NCBI GenBank assembly: GCA_002835545.1
Contig: PIZK01000010.1
Span: forward strand, 1-53,181
Direction of reading: 5' to 3'
DNA: 53,181 nucleotides
From: Alteromonadales bacterium alter-6D02
Lineage (GTDB): Bacteria > Pseudomonadota > Gammaproteobacteria > Enterobacterales > Psychrobiaceae
Positions 17,014 through 24,322 of this stretch are shown piece by piece. Position 1 is the stretch's first letter. Every line of letters begins with the position of its first letter. A program made the translations under genes and the position numbers. The notes below the pieces were generated by a model, which saw only the letters and a list, made by a program, of their open reading frames with translations, ran no database searches and had not been told where the DNA came from.

Positions 17014-18528
17014 ATGGAAAATGAAATTGAGATAAAGTTATTTGTCTCAGCTGATATTGAGAAAACGTTAGATAGTTTATCAAAGAATCAAGATGTTAAG
17101 TTGGTTTCTCAAAGCTTCAATTTAGAAAATATCTATTTTGATACGCAAGACAAGAAGCTACGCTTCTGGGATATGGGGCTGCGAATTAGGGTGAACGATC
17201 AGCATATCGAGCAAACAATTAAGACTGCAGGTCAAGTTATTGGTGGTTTGCATCAGCGACCTGAATATAACGTGGATATTGAGACCCCCGAGCCACAATT
17301 AGCTCTTTTTCCACAACAGATATGGCCTGAAGGTACAGATGTTTCTGTACTACAAAAACAAATTAACCCTTTGTTTAATACTAACTTTTCTCGGCGGGGA
17401 GTGATGATGATTTACCCCGACGGTGCCGTCGTTGAAATGGTTTATGATCAAGGTTTTATCGGTGCTGGTGATCACAAAGTTGAAATTTGTGAAGTAGAGC
17501 TTGAATTGGTTAAAGGTAAACCAGAGCTGATCTTTGAATTAGCGGGACAATTGGCTAAACAATCACCATTACGATTTGGTACTAAAAGTAAAGCCGCTCG
17601 TGGTTACCAGTTGGCCAAGCAAACTAAAGATCAGGTCAAATCATTAACTGTGGTTGATATTTGTACAAAAGATTCTTTGGAGACGGCTTATATAAAAACG
17701 GTTTCTCATGGATTAGCCCATTGGCAATATCACATTGAAGTTTTCATCGACCAGCAAGATTTTTATGCCCTAAAAGAAATTCGAGATGCGTTGCAATTAA
17801 TTATTAAAGCCAATGAGTTGTATCAAGATTATTTCCATGATAATGAGCTCAAAGCTTTAACTAAGTCGATCTTTTGGTTAATGGAACAGCTGGCCTTTAT
17901 TGATGATGCGCTGCGTATTGAAAAACTACTTGGCAACAAAGGGCAAGCGTTTAAAAAATTAGAGCACCATAAGAAGATTTTAGCGATGCTTAGTGAGCAG
18001 CGTGACAATTTACCTCAAGAGTCTGATATTGTTGCACTGTTTAACAGTGAGCGTCATACAGCGCTAGTGTCTCAATTAATGCAATGGCTCTATTTTAAAC
18101 CGTGGCAACAACAACCTTTACCCACGTTAGAGAAGTTTCAACAGCAGTCGGTTAAAAGCCAAGCGAAACAGTTTCTAGCTCAAGATTGGGAGTTGGTTCA
18201 TAAAACCCTCCCTTATGAATCAACCTTAACCTATCAAGATTACTTAGCTCAACGCTTAAACTTACAGCACAATATGCAAGTTGGTGTCTGTGTTGGTAAT
18301 TTGTTTGATAGTGAGTCACAACAACGTTTTAGGGCTCCGTGGTCTGATATTGCAGTGGGTATTGATCAGTTATTGCAGTTTGAGCCTATCAAACAATTGT
18401 TACGAGCAGAGTGCTTAGACGATGACGGCGCGATTAAGAGTTGGCTTGAGCGCAAGGAAAGCTCCCTCATTCATGCTATGGAACAATCACGTAAGTCGGC
18501 ATTGAAGTTAACGCCTTACTGGTTATAG
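17014..18528 (+). CDS. ygiF: Inorganic triphosphatase, CYTH-CHAD fusion (YgiF type)
   Basis: The CYTH tunnel domain hydrolyses triphosphate; the CHAD domain binds polyphosphate. Residues 2-205 form the CYTH domain. It opens with E-N-E-I-E-I-K, giving the E-x-E-x-K signature at residues 4-8, then R-I-R-V, and later R-x-G-T-K-S-K-A-x-R-G-Y near 190-200. Residues about 220-500 are the helical CHAD domain with widely spaced basic and His residues. The length of 504 is slightly more than the E. coli protein (about 430). In E. coli ygiF is immediately followed by glnE; here glnE lies about 10 kb downstream on the same strand. Confidence 0.9.
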   Translation: MENEIEIKLFVSADIEKTLDSLSKNQDVKLVSQSFNLENIYFDTQDKKLRFWDMGLRIRVNDQHIEQTIKTAGQVIGGLHQRPEYNVDIETPEPQLALFPQQIWPEGTDVSVLQKQINPLFNTNFSRRGVMMIYPDGAVVEMVYDQGFIGAGDHKVEICEVELELVKGKPELIFELAGQLAKQSPLRFGTKSKAARGYQLAKQTKDQVKSLTVVDICTKDSLETAYIKTVSHGLAHWQYHIEVFIDQQDFYALKEIRDALQLIIKANELYQDYFHDNELKALTKSIFWLMEQLAFIDDALRIEKLLGNKGQAFKKLEHHKKILAMLSEQRDNLPQESDIVALFNSERHTALVSQLMQWLYFKPWQQQPLPTLEKFQQQSVKSQAKQFLAQDWELVHKTLPYESTLTYQDYLAQRLNLQHNMQVGVCVGNLFDSESQQRFRAPWSDIAVGIDQLLQFEPIKQLLRAECLDDDGAIKSWLERKESSLIHAMEQSRKSALKLTPYWL

Positions 18529-18549
18529 ACGAGCGAAGTAGACAATTAA

Positions 18550-18617
18550 AAAAGCCTTAACTTGAACTTAATAACTAACTTGAACTTAATAACCAAGTTG
18601 AAGTTAAGGCCTTTTTA
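18550..18617. terminator. Bidirectional terminator containing a tandem duplication
   Basis: The left arm (from AAAAAAGCCTTAACTT at 18548-18563) pairs with AAGTTGAAGTTAAGGC (18595-18610) and is flanked by A- and T-runs on both sides. It can end the convergent ygiF and channel transcripts. The loop contains a tandem 18-bp duplication that includes most of the left arm, so two alternative left arms are available. Confidence 0.85.
18558..18593. repeat. Exact 18-bp tandem duplication inside a terminator
   Basis: TAACTTGAACTTAATAAC occurs at 18558-18575 and again, without a spacer or mismatch, at 18576-18593. It probably arose by replication slippage at the hairpin. Confidence 0.95.
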
Positions 18618-18639
18618 TTAGAATGTGCCGAAGTCCGCC

Positions 18640-19080
18640 TTAATCTGAGTTTACAGTTCTTTGTTGCGCTAACTCTTTACGCATAGCCTGTAATTCTTCA
18701 AGGATGGCAGCATTTTGGTGGCGTAACTCTCGGTTTTTGACGTTGGTATCAGAGAATCCCATGATCTTTGAAGCAATTAGCGCTCCGATGTAGCCCATCA
18801 TGCCAACACCGATATAGAACATTAGAGTGACAATGACATACCCGCCAGTGGTGGTCGGATAAAAATCACCAAAACCAATCGTCGAACTTGCCATTATTAA
18901 TACCCAAAATGCTTGGGCATAACTATGAATGTTGGCATCAGGGTTGGCTGATTCGAAATGAATGAGCAGTCCTGCCCCCACAGCGATAACACAATAAATT
19001 ACCACCATAACCATCAGAGCAAGATATCGGGTTTTATAATTCTTTACGCCATATTCATCAATATGATGGAGAAAATCCAT
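18640..19080 (-). CDS. Small two-TM ion channel protein (K+ channel type)
   Basis: This is a minimal Ion_trans_2 protein: TM1 at about residues 20-42, a pore helix, the selectivity filter reading S-T-I-G-F-G-D at about 66-72 (canonical T-V-G-Y-G-D), and TM2 at about 78-100. A cytoplasmic coiled-coil tail (about 110-146) would drive tetramer formation. No RCK or cyclic-nucleotide domain is present. The start is taken at the ATG at 19080, with AAGGAA six bases upstream, rather than at 19113. It follows a small soluble gene by 13 bases and is probably co-transcribed. Ion selectivity is inferred from the filter only. Confidence 0.85.
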   Translation of the reverse strand: MDFLHHIDEYGVKNYKTRYLALMVMVVIYCVIAVGAGLLIHFESANPDANIHSYAQAFWVLIMASSTIGFGDFYPTTTGGYVIVTLMFYIGVGMMGYIGALIASKIMGFSDTNVKNRELRHQNAAILEELQAMRKELAQQRTVNSD

Positions 19081-19093
19081 TGATATTCCTTTA

Positions 19094-19438
19094 TTAATTT
19101 TTATCTTGTGCAAATTCAGTCAGTTCAGCGACAACAATTTTCTTTATTTCTAATTGCTTCGCGGGATCGATTCCATATTTTTGCCCCAGTAATTCATAAT
19201 CATCAGGGCTTAATGATACGGTTAGGCGAGGGCGCTTAGGACGGCGTGTGCAAGGCAGCCCTAAGATATGGCGAATTTGATCTGAAGGGCTTACACCATC
19301 TTCTAAAGCTTGACGACGAATTTCATATTGAATTCGTTCATCCATATCAAAAGCAACTTGAGTTGCTTTTATTGCTTTGTTTGCAGCTTGCCATTTTGAA
19401 GGCAGCTTTGCTTTTTTTTCGGTCTCAGATTGACTCAT
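19094..19438 (-). CDS. Conserved hypothetical protein upstream of the channel gene
   Basis: I do not recognise a characterised family. The 114-residue soluble protein has a lysine-rich N-terminus and a central amphipathic region with R-I-Q-Y-E-I-R-R-Q-A-L-E-D-G and P-S-D-Q-I-R, reminiscent of a ribbon-helix-helix. A R-R-P-K-R-P-R-L-T-V-S-L-S-P-D-D-Y-E-L-L repeat-like strand-helix follows, so two RHH-like units are possible. No signal peptide is present. The start is the ATG at 19438; the longer frame to 19456 would use TTG. It lies directly upstream of the channel gene. A regulatory role is inference only. Confidence 0.6.
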   Translation of the reverse strand: MSQSETEKKAKLPSKWQAANKAIKATQVAFDMDERIQYEIRRQALEDGVSPSDQIRHILGLPCTRRPKRPRLTVSLSPDDYELLGQKYGIDPAKQLEIKKIVVAELTEFAQDKN

Positions 19439-19559
19439 GATACTTTTATACTTCAAATAGGATTAATCGTAGTTTATTGAACGATAGTATGCCATCTGTT
19501 TTGCTGTGTTGGTAGTTATCAATGCAACAAAAGTCGATACAACAAAGGCAAAGAAATCA

Positions 19560-21239
19560 TCAAAATGGCTCTTCAGCGCTAAATGACATGACTTCTCGCG
19601 AGATAGGGTGTTGGAAATGAATCGACTTAGCGTGTAAGTGTAATCTATCTGCACAAACTCCGTATAGGCTATCGCCCACAATCGGTGTATTAAGCCCCAA
19701 ATGGTGGGCGCAATGCACTCGTAATTGATGTGTCCGTCCTGTTTCGGGTGATAAAGAGACTTTGGTTTTACCATCTTTTGTTGCTAGTACACGCCACGTT
19801 GTTTTCGCTGGTTTTCCGTGCTCTTCACAGACAAGCTGGCGAGGTCTATCATCAAGATCGCCCCGCATGGGTAAGTTTATTTCACCGTGAGTTTGTTTGA
19901 GCTCGCCTGCTAATATCGCTATATAGTGTTTTTTTATGCCGCGATGAATAAATTGTCTCTGCAAACTTTTATTCGCTCGTTTTGTCAAGGCAATGAGCAT
20001 CAGGCCAGATGTAGCCATATCTAATCGGTGCACGATTAATGGTCCGCTTGCATAAGGGAAACGTTGCTTTAAGCGTTGCTGTACTGAGTCGGTAATTGTT
20101 TTTCCCGGTACCGAGAGAAGACCCGCAGGTTTATTAATAACTAGCATGTGTTCATCTTGAAAAAGAATATCTATTTCTTTTGATAACCCTGGATTAGTTA
20201 ACAATGGGTTGTCATCAACGTTCATGCCATTAAGCATGTGGCCTAAAATTGGCTGACATTTACCTTGGCATGCGGGGTAATATTGTTGATGTTGACGAAC
20301 TTCAGATTTTGGTGAGCTGCCCCACCAAAACTCTGCCATGGCGAGGGGCTGCATATTATTAGCAAACGCATAATGTAATAATTTAGGTGCGGCACATTCA
20401 CCAGCTCCCGCTGGCGGAATCTTTACTGGGGTGTCAGAGAATATGTCATTAAGATCTCGAAGCTCCCCCTTGATATTTAAGAAACGATATTGGGCGAAAA
20501 GTTTTTGCTGTAACTGAGCTGATTTTTCTTTTCGTTGCTCTTTGAGTGACGCTAATTGCTGTGCTAATCCATTTAGTTGCTGCTCCGTTTCAGCGGTTAC
20601 TCGTTGCCAGTGTAATTTTAAATCTCTTAACTGATTTTTATCATTAACACTTTGTTGTCCTAGCTGTTTGAGCAACGTATCAAATTGCGCTGCGGTGATG
20701 CTTTGATTCAATAGAGTGTGTTCAGCTTGTTGTCGTTGTGCTTTTCTTTGTGCTCTATTATCAGTCATTAATTGGCGATGACTATCCAATGCTTGCTGGT
20801 ATTGTTTATTTTGTTCAGCCAGTTTTGCTGTTAATAATGCAAGGTCAGGGTTAGCATTGGCTGCTTTTACTTGTTGATTTATCGTGTTGATTTCGTTGGT
20901 GTCATCGATAAAAAAACATGTTTCATCAAGCATATTAAACACTGGTGGTACAAAGTAGGGTAGAGAGTTACTATTAGCAACCTTGCCAGAATATGCTGAT
21001 AAAAACCCTAACTCACCGTGGCTGTTACGTACTATCAGGACGCCAAACATTTTTCCCGTTGTGTTAAAATCATGCTGCCATTGCTGTTGTGTTTGTAAAT
21101 GCTGCTGTAATTGTTTTACTGCAACCAAGCTCAAAGGGTGTGGCTGATAAAAAAAAGGGAAAGTAAAACGCTCAGGTAATTCATATGAATCAATCGGCTC
21201 AGCAAAGGGGGTAAAGCATGAAGTTTTATTGGTCATCAT
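19560..21239 (-). CDS. RluA-family pseudouridine synthase with long N-terminal extension
   Basis: This enzyme isomerises a uridine in rRNA or tRNA. The catalytic domain (about residues 355-555) has V-I-N-K-P-A-G-L-L-S-V-P-G and the active-site H-R-L-D at about 403-406, then G-R-T-H-Q-L-R-V-H. About 340 residues precede it: a globular part containing G-E-L-G-F-L-S-A, a coiled coil (about 142-256), and a segment with P-A-C-Q-G-K-C-Q-P-I-L-G. A classical RluA has about 220 residues, so this belongs to a long-form subgroup seen in marine gammaproteobacteria. The target base is not predictable. No S4 domain is seen. It is divergent from the EamA gene. Confidence 0.88.
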   Translation of the reverse strand: MMTNKTSCFTPFAEPIDSYELPERFTFPFFYQPHPLSLVAVKQLQQHLQTQQQWQHDFNTTGKMFGVLIVRNSHGELGFLSAYSGKVANSNSLPYFVPPVFNMLDETCFFIDDTNEINTINQQVKAANANPDLALLTAKLAEQNKQYQQALDSHRQLMTDNRAQRKAQRQQAEHTLLNQSITAAQFDTLLKQLGQQSVNDKNQLRDLKLHWQRVTAETEQQLNGLAQQLASLKEQRKEKSAQLQQKLFAQYRFLNIKGELRDLNDIFSDTPVKIPPAGAGECAAPKLLHYAFANNMQPLAMAEFWWGSSPKSEVRQHQQYYPACQGKCQPILGHMLNGMNVDDNPLLTNPGLSKEIDILFQDEHMLVINKPAGLLSVPGKTITDSVQQRLKQRFPYASGPLIVHRLDMATSGLMLIALTKRANKSLQRQFIHRGIKKHYIAILAGELKQTHGEINLPMRGDLDDRPRQLVCEEHGKPAKTTWRVLATKDGKTKVSLSPETGRTHQLRVHCAHHLGLNTPIVGDSLYGVCADRLHLHAKSIHFQHPISREVMSFSAEEPF

Positions 21240-21433
21240 ATCAATCTAACAGTGGTTGCTACGAGGAATATAGCAAATAAGAAAACGCGGGAATTTTAAC
21301 CCGTGATAGCCTAAATAGCACGAAGCAAAATGTTTTTTTGCGATGACAGTGCTTAACTGTGTGTCAATGAATTTTGTCACGAGACTGTTGGTACTATAAA
21401 TTACGTGCCTCATTGAGTTAATAAGAGTGGAAA

Positions 21434-22342
21434 ATGCCTGAAATACATCAGCAACATGTAGCAAACGCTAAAACTTGGCGCGCTTATTTATGGATGAGTG
21501 GAACATTAGTTTCTTTTTGTTTAATGGCGGTGAGTGCTCGTGAGCTAGGGGACAGTATTGATACTTTTCAACTGTTGTTCTATCGCAGCGCAATTGGTTT
21601 GACGATCATCACGCTGCTGATCATAGGCTTAGGGCAATTGAAACAGCTAAAGACACAACGAATCACAGCACACTTCATAAGAAATAGCTTTCACTTAGCG
21701 GGGCAATATGGTTGGTTTGTTGGAATTAGCTTATTGCCTTTAGCACAGGTGTTTACTCTAGAATTTACGGTGCCGCTATGGAGCGCGCTATTAGCTTGGT
21801 TCTGGCTAAATGAACGCTTAAGCCTTGCTAAAACGATCTCTATTATGATGGGACTAATTGGCGTTGTTGTGATCACTCAACCCAATCTTGATAGTGACTC
21901 TAATGCCGTGTTTATTGTATTACTATCGGCGATAGCTTACGCCTTCGCTCATGTCTTGACTAAGTCTCTAACTCGAACAGAAAGCGCTTTGACTATTTTG
22001 TTTTATATGTGTTTATTACAATTACCTATTGCTGGGGCTTTTGCGGTGACCGATTGGCGTCAACCAAGCAGCAGCGACTGGTTATGGATTATTATCATTT
22101 CATTAACTGCACTTAGTGCGCATTATTGTATGAGCCATGCTTTAAAATGTAGTGATGTAGCAACGGTGATGATGATTGACTTCTTGAGATTACCGATGAT
22201 TGCTGTCTTGGGAGCATTACTGTATGGAGAGGGCCTTACCATGAGTCTTCTATGCGGTGGGGTGGTGATGTTGCTAGGCAATATATTGAGCTATGTATCT
22301 TTTACACGGGCCTCAACAATTAGGCATAAAAAAAGCGGCTAA
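21434..22342 (+). CDS. EamA/DMT-family membrane transporter
   Basis: This drug/metabolite-transporter protein has ten hydrophobic segments in two EamA repeats (about residues 15-150 and 160-295). The first repeat ends with P-L-W-S-A-L-L-A-W-F-W-L-N-E-R and G-V-V-V-I-T-Q-P, typical of EamA domain 1. S-H-A-L-K-C-S-D-V-A marks domain 2. The substrate is unknown; relatives export amino acids, purines or S-adenosylmethionine. The stop codon lies in the loop of the following terminator hairpin. It is monocistronic. Confidence 0.88.
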   Translation: MPEIHQQHVANAKTWRAYLWMSGTLVSFCLMAVSARELGDSIDTFQLLFYRSAIGLTIITLLIIGLGQLKQLKTQRITAHFIRNSFHLAGQYGWFVGISLLPLAQVFTLEFTVPLWSALLAWFWLNERLSLAKTISIMMGLIGVVVITQPNLDSDSNAVFIVLLSAIAYAFAHVLTKSLTRTESALTILFYMCLLQLPIAGAFAVTDWRQPSSSDWLWIIIISLTALSAHYCMSHALKCSDVATVMMIDFLRLPMIAVLGALLYGEGLTMSLLCGGVVMLLGNILSYVSFTRASTIRHKKSG

Positions 22343-22355
22343 GGCCGCATTTTTA
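22329..22355. terminator. Bidirectional terminator overlapping the EamA stop codon
   Basis: GCGGC (22335-22339) pairs with GCCGC (22344-22348), with the TAA stop at 22340-22342 in the loop. A-rich and T-rich flanks extend the stem. It sits between convergent genes (EamA and yjfK). Confidence 0.8.
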
Positions 22356-22379
22356 TTAATACTGATTAAAACCAAACTG

Positions 22380-23012
22380 CTATGTTTTGGGCCAATACTG
22401 TCTAATATCACTAATTGGACGATATAAGGAGACGACAACATCTGTTTCGCCACCTTCATAAACTTCAGCCTCAATTGCGAATTTCTCGTCATCAGAGATC
22501 GCACTGTAGCGTTCGAAGGAGTCGCCACTTTTAATGCTCAAATTATTGTCGCGGTGATCACAGTCATGGAAATAACCAAAACGGGCAAAATCATCTTGGC
22601 GATAATGTTGTCCTAACCATTGCTCTAAGTCAGTAGGTACTGACTTTACATCAAGAACCGCTTTACCTGGTTCATCGAATAATTGTGAGAACTGGTCAAG
22701 GTCAAATATCTTGCCAACAGTTTCACGGGTAATCTTACGTGACAGAATTAACGACTCTTCATCATCTTTATAGACACTTAAAAAGAGTAATTCATCACTA
22801 GTGCCTCGTAAGACCCACTCACATTCTTTGCTATGTTCATATTCGTAACTATTCACTTCACTGACTTCTAGCGATTGACCACGAAGCTGAACGGGTAGCG
22901 CAAAGCTATCGTCAAGTACGATAATATCGCCTTGACGTAGTTGTGACGGGTGAGTGAGCTCCCGTTGAGGCTTTGCTTCTGCTTTGCTAAATAGCTTGCT
23001 GAAAAAGCCCAT
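22380..23012 (-). CDS. yjfK: YjfK-like DUF2491 protein
   Basis: DUF2491 proteins have no established activity but are encoded with PspA homologues of the yjf type. The 210-residue protein is soluble and acidic. An amphipathic N-terminus (M-G-F-F-S-K-L-F-S-K) may touch the membrane, and later segments include Q-L-R-Q-G-D-I-I-V-L-D-D and a central Y-E-Y-E-H-S-K-E-C-E-W. It starts three bases after the PspA stop and is the last gene of the yjfIJK operon. A role together with PspA at stressed membrane is inferred from context. Confidence 0.85.
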   Translation of the reverse strand: MGFFSKLFSKAEAKPQRELTHPSQLRQGDIIVLDDSFALPVQLRGQSLEVSEVNSYEYEHSKECEWVLRGTSDELLFLSVYKDDEESLILSRKITRETVGKIFDLDQFSQLFDEPGKAVLDVKSVPTDLEQWLGQHYRQDDFARFGYFHDCDHRDNNLSIKSGDSFERYSAISDDEKFAIEAEVYEGGETDVVVSLYRPISDIRQYWPKT

Positions 23013-23015
23013 AGT

Positions 23016-23705
23016 TTAGCCTTGTTTAGACTTTAAACGGTCAAGCACTGAAGATGCGCTTGCTTGCTGCTCACCGATACCCGCTTGCGCTAATTTATCT
23101 TTTAACGCTTTATCACTGTTTTCATTAGCTAACTCATCTGAAGCTTGTAAGCGATCGTCAAAGTTTTGTTGCTTTGCTTTAATACGTTCTAAAGACTGCT
23201 TGGCATTAAGCAATTTAGAGTTACTGTTATTAAAGTTATCTGTGATAGCCGCGGTCGCTTTTTGAACGCTCTCAGTGGTTTTTACCATGCTCAGTTGACG
23301 TTGGTAATCCGCTAGCTGGCGTTCAGTGTTCTTCACGAGATCTTTCAGGCGTTTAGCGTTTTTGTCGTAGCTATCAAATGATTGTTGCTGCTCAGCTAAC
23401 TCTGCTTCTAGTGTTGCAATTTTTTCTGCGACTTCTAATGCTAGCGCTTCGTTCCCTTGGTTTAATGCTGAGGTAGCGTAACCTTCGTGCTCAGTAATGC
23501 TGCGCTTAATACGGTCAAGCTCACGTTGAGACTGCATTTGTTTCGCCATGATGTCTGTCAAATCACGCTTCGCTTTGGTTAGGTGATTTTCCGCATCACG
23601 AATTTCTTGAGCAAAAATGCGGGTCGCGTTTGCATCAACAATAGCTTCACCGGCTTCGCTTGCACCACCGCGTAGTGCTGTAATAATTTTTTTGAAAATA
23701 CTCAT
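23016..23705 (-). CDS. yjfJ: PspA/IM30 family membrane-stress protein (YjfJ type)
   Basis: PspA/IM30/Vipp1 proteins are ESCRT-III-like helical proteins that oligomerise on damaged inner membrane and limit proton leak. The 229-residue sequence is almost entirely helical. The amphipathic N-terminal helix (I-F-K-K-I-I-T-A-L) is followed by long coiled coils rich in K/E/Q and the helical linker with A-L-E-V-A-E-K-I-A-T-L-E. The C-terminal stretch ends D-R-L-K-S-K-Q-G. pspB, pspC and pspF are absent nearby, so this is the yjf paralogue system rather than the classical psp operon. It lies 28 bases after yjfI. Confidence 0.92.
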   Translation of the reverse strand: MSIFKKIITALRGGASEAGEAIVDANATRIFAQEIRDAENHLTKAKRDLTDIMAKQMQSQRELDRIKRSITEHEGYATSALNQGNEALALEVAEKIATLEAELAEQQQSFDSYDKNAKRLKDLVKNTERQLADYQRQLSMVKTTESVQKATAAITDNFNNSNSKLLNAKQSLERIKAKQQNFDDRLQASDELANENSDKALKDKLAQAGIGEQQASASSVLDRLKSKQG

Positions 23706-23733
23706 AGTAGTAATACTCCGTCAAAGACTATTG

Positions 23734-24147
23734 TTAAATTAAGTAATCAGCCATTTCATTAATGACTTCAAGTGAGTTATCGCTTAATACTGACAGTTCG
23801 TGCTCAATATCATGCAATGATGAGTTAACTGATAACGCGCCAAAAATGACGTATTTATCATCGATTTTCGAGAAAGACGAAAGAGGCATCGGAATATTCA
23901 TTTCGACCATCGCTTCTAGCATCTCACTACGAGTATCCGCTCTAACTTCTTCTTCACCCCATAGGTAAGCGATACACAAAATTTGATCATCGGTAATTGA
24001 CACAAAAATTGGTAACTCTTCACGGGTTTGAATCGTTACTTGCAACACATCAACTTCACCTGTGATAGGTAGGCTATCAAAACGCAAGCCTGTGTCACTA
24101 CTATCCGCGAGCTCATTTAAGTGGTTTGCAATGTAGTGTATATTCAT
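23734..24147 (-). CDS. yjfI: YjfI-like DUF2170 protein
   Basis: This is the first gene of the yjfIJK operon. The 137-residue soluble protein has no known activity. Family-like segments are L-P-I-T-G-E-V-D-V-L-Q-V-T-I near 26-39, the E-E-L-P-I-F-V-S-I strand, and M-P-L-S-S-F about residue 91. Its fold resembles small type III chaperone-like alpha/beta proteins, which is inference. The Shine-Dalgarno (AAGGAA) lies next to a palindromic operator-like site at 24161-24173, and a second such site is at 24196-24212, so transcription or translation of this gene is probably controlled there. Confidence 0.86.
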   Translation of the reverse strand: MNIHYIANHLNELADSSDTGLRFDSLPITGEVDVLQVTIQTREELPIFVSITDDQILCIAYLWGEEEVRADTRSEMLEAMVEMNIPMPLSSFSKIDDKYVIFGALSVNSSLHDIEHELSVLSDNSLEVINEMADYLI

Positions 24148-24160
24148 AACATTTCCTTAT

Positions 24161-24173
24161 GACATATTATGTC
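24161..24173. promoter_or_regulatory. Operator-like palindrome, proximal site of yjfIJK
   Basis: GACATA-T-TATGTC is a perfect 13-bp palindrome around one central base, 14 bases upstream of the yjfI start codon and abutting its Shine-Dalgarno. The same core recurs at 24198-24210 and 37276-37288. Confidence 0.7.
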
Positions 24174-24195
24174 TCGAGTAGTTAATGTAGAACGC

Positions 24196-24212
24196 TTGAC
24201 ATAATATGTCAA
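24196..24212. promoter_or_regulatory. Operator-like palindrome, distal site of yjfIJK
   Basis: TTGACATAATATGTCAA is a perfect 17-bp palindrome around a central base. Its centre is 37 bp from that of the proximal site, close to 3.5 helical turns. Confidence 0.7.
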
Positions 24213-24322
24213 ACGTTCCGTTAAATTATTTTCATATAGTTACAAGCTTCACTGCGAAAGTCTAGGTATAAACAGTTTCACAGTAATAAAAAGATAACTA
24301 AGATCAACAGCTTTTATTTTAA

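Noticed and set aside
19463-19774. 103-codon minus-strand frame overlapping the pseudouridine synthase
   Set aside because: It lies largely inside the 3' end of the well-supported RluA-family gene, in another frame.
24196-24235. RpoE-type promoter (GGAAC ... GTCAAG, minus strand) in front of yjfI
   Set aside because: The spacer is about 13 bases where 16 is needed, and the -10 part falls inside the palindrome.
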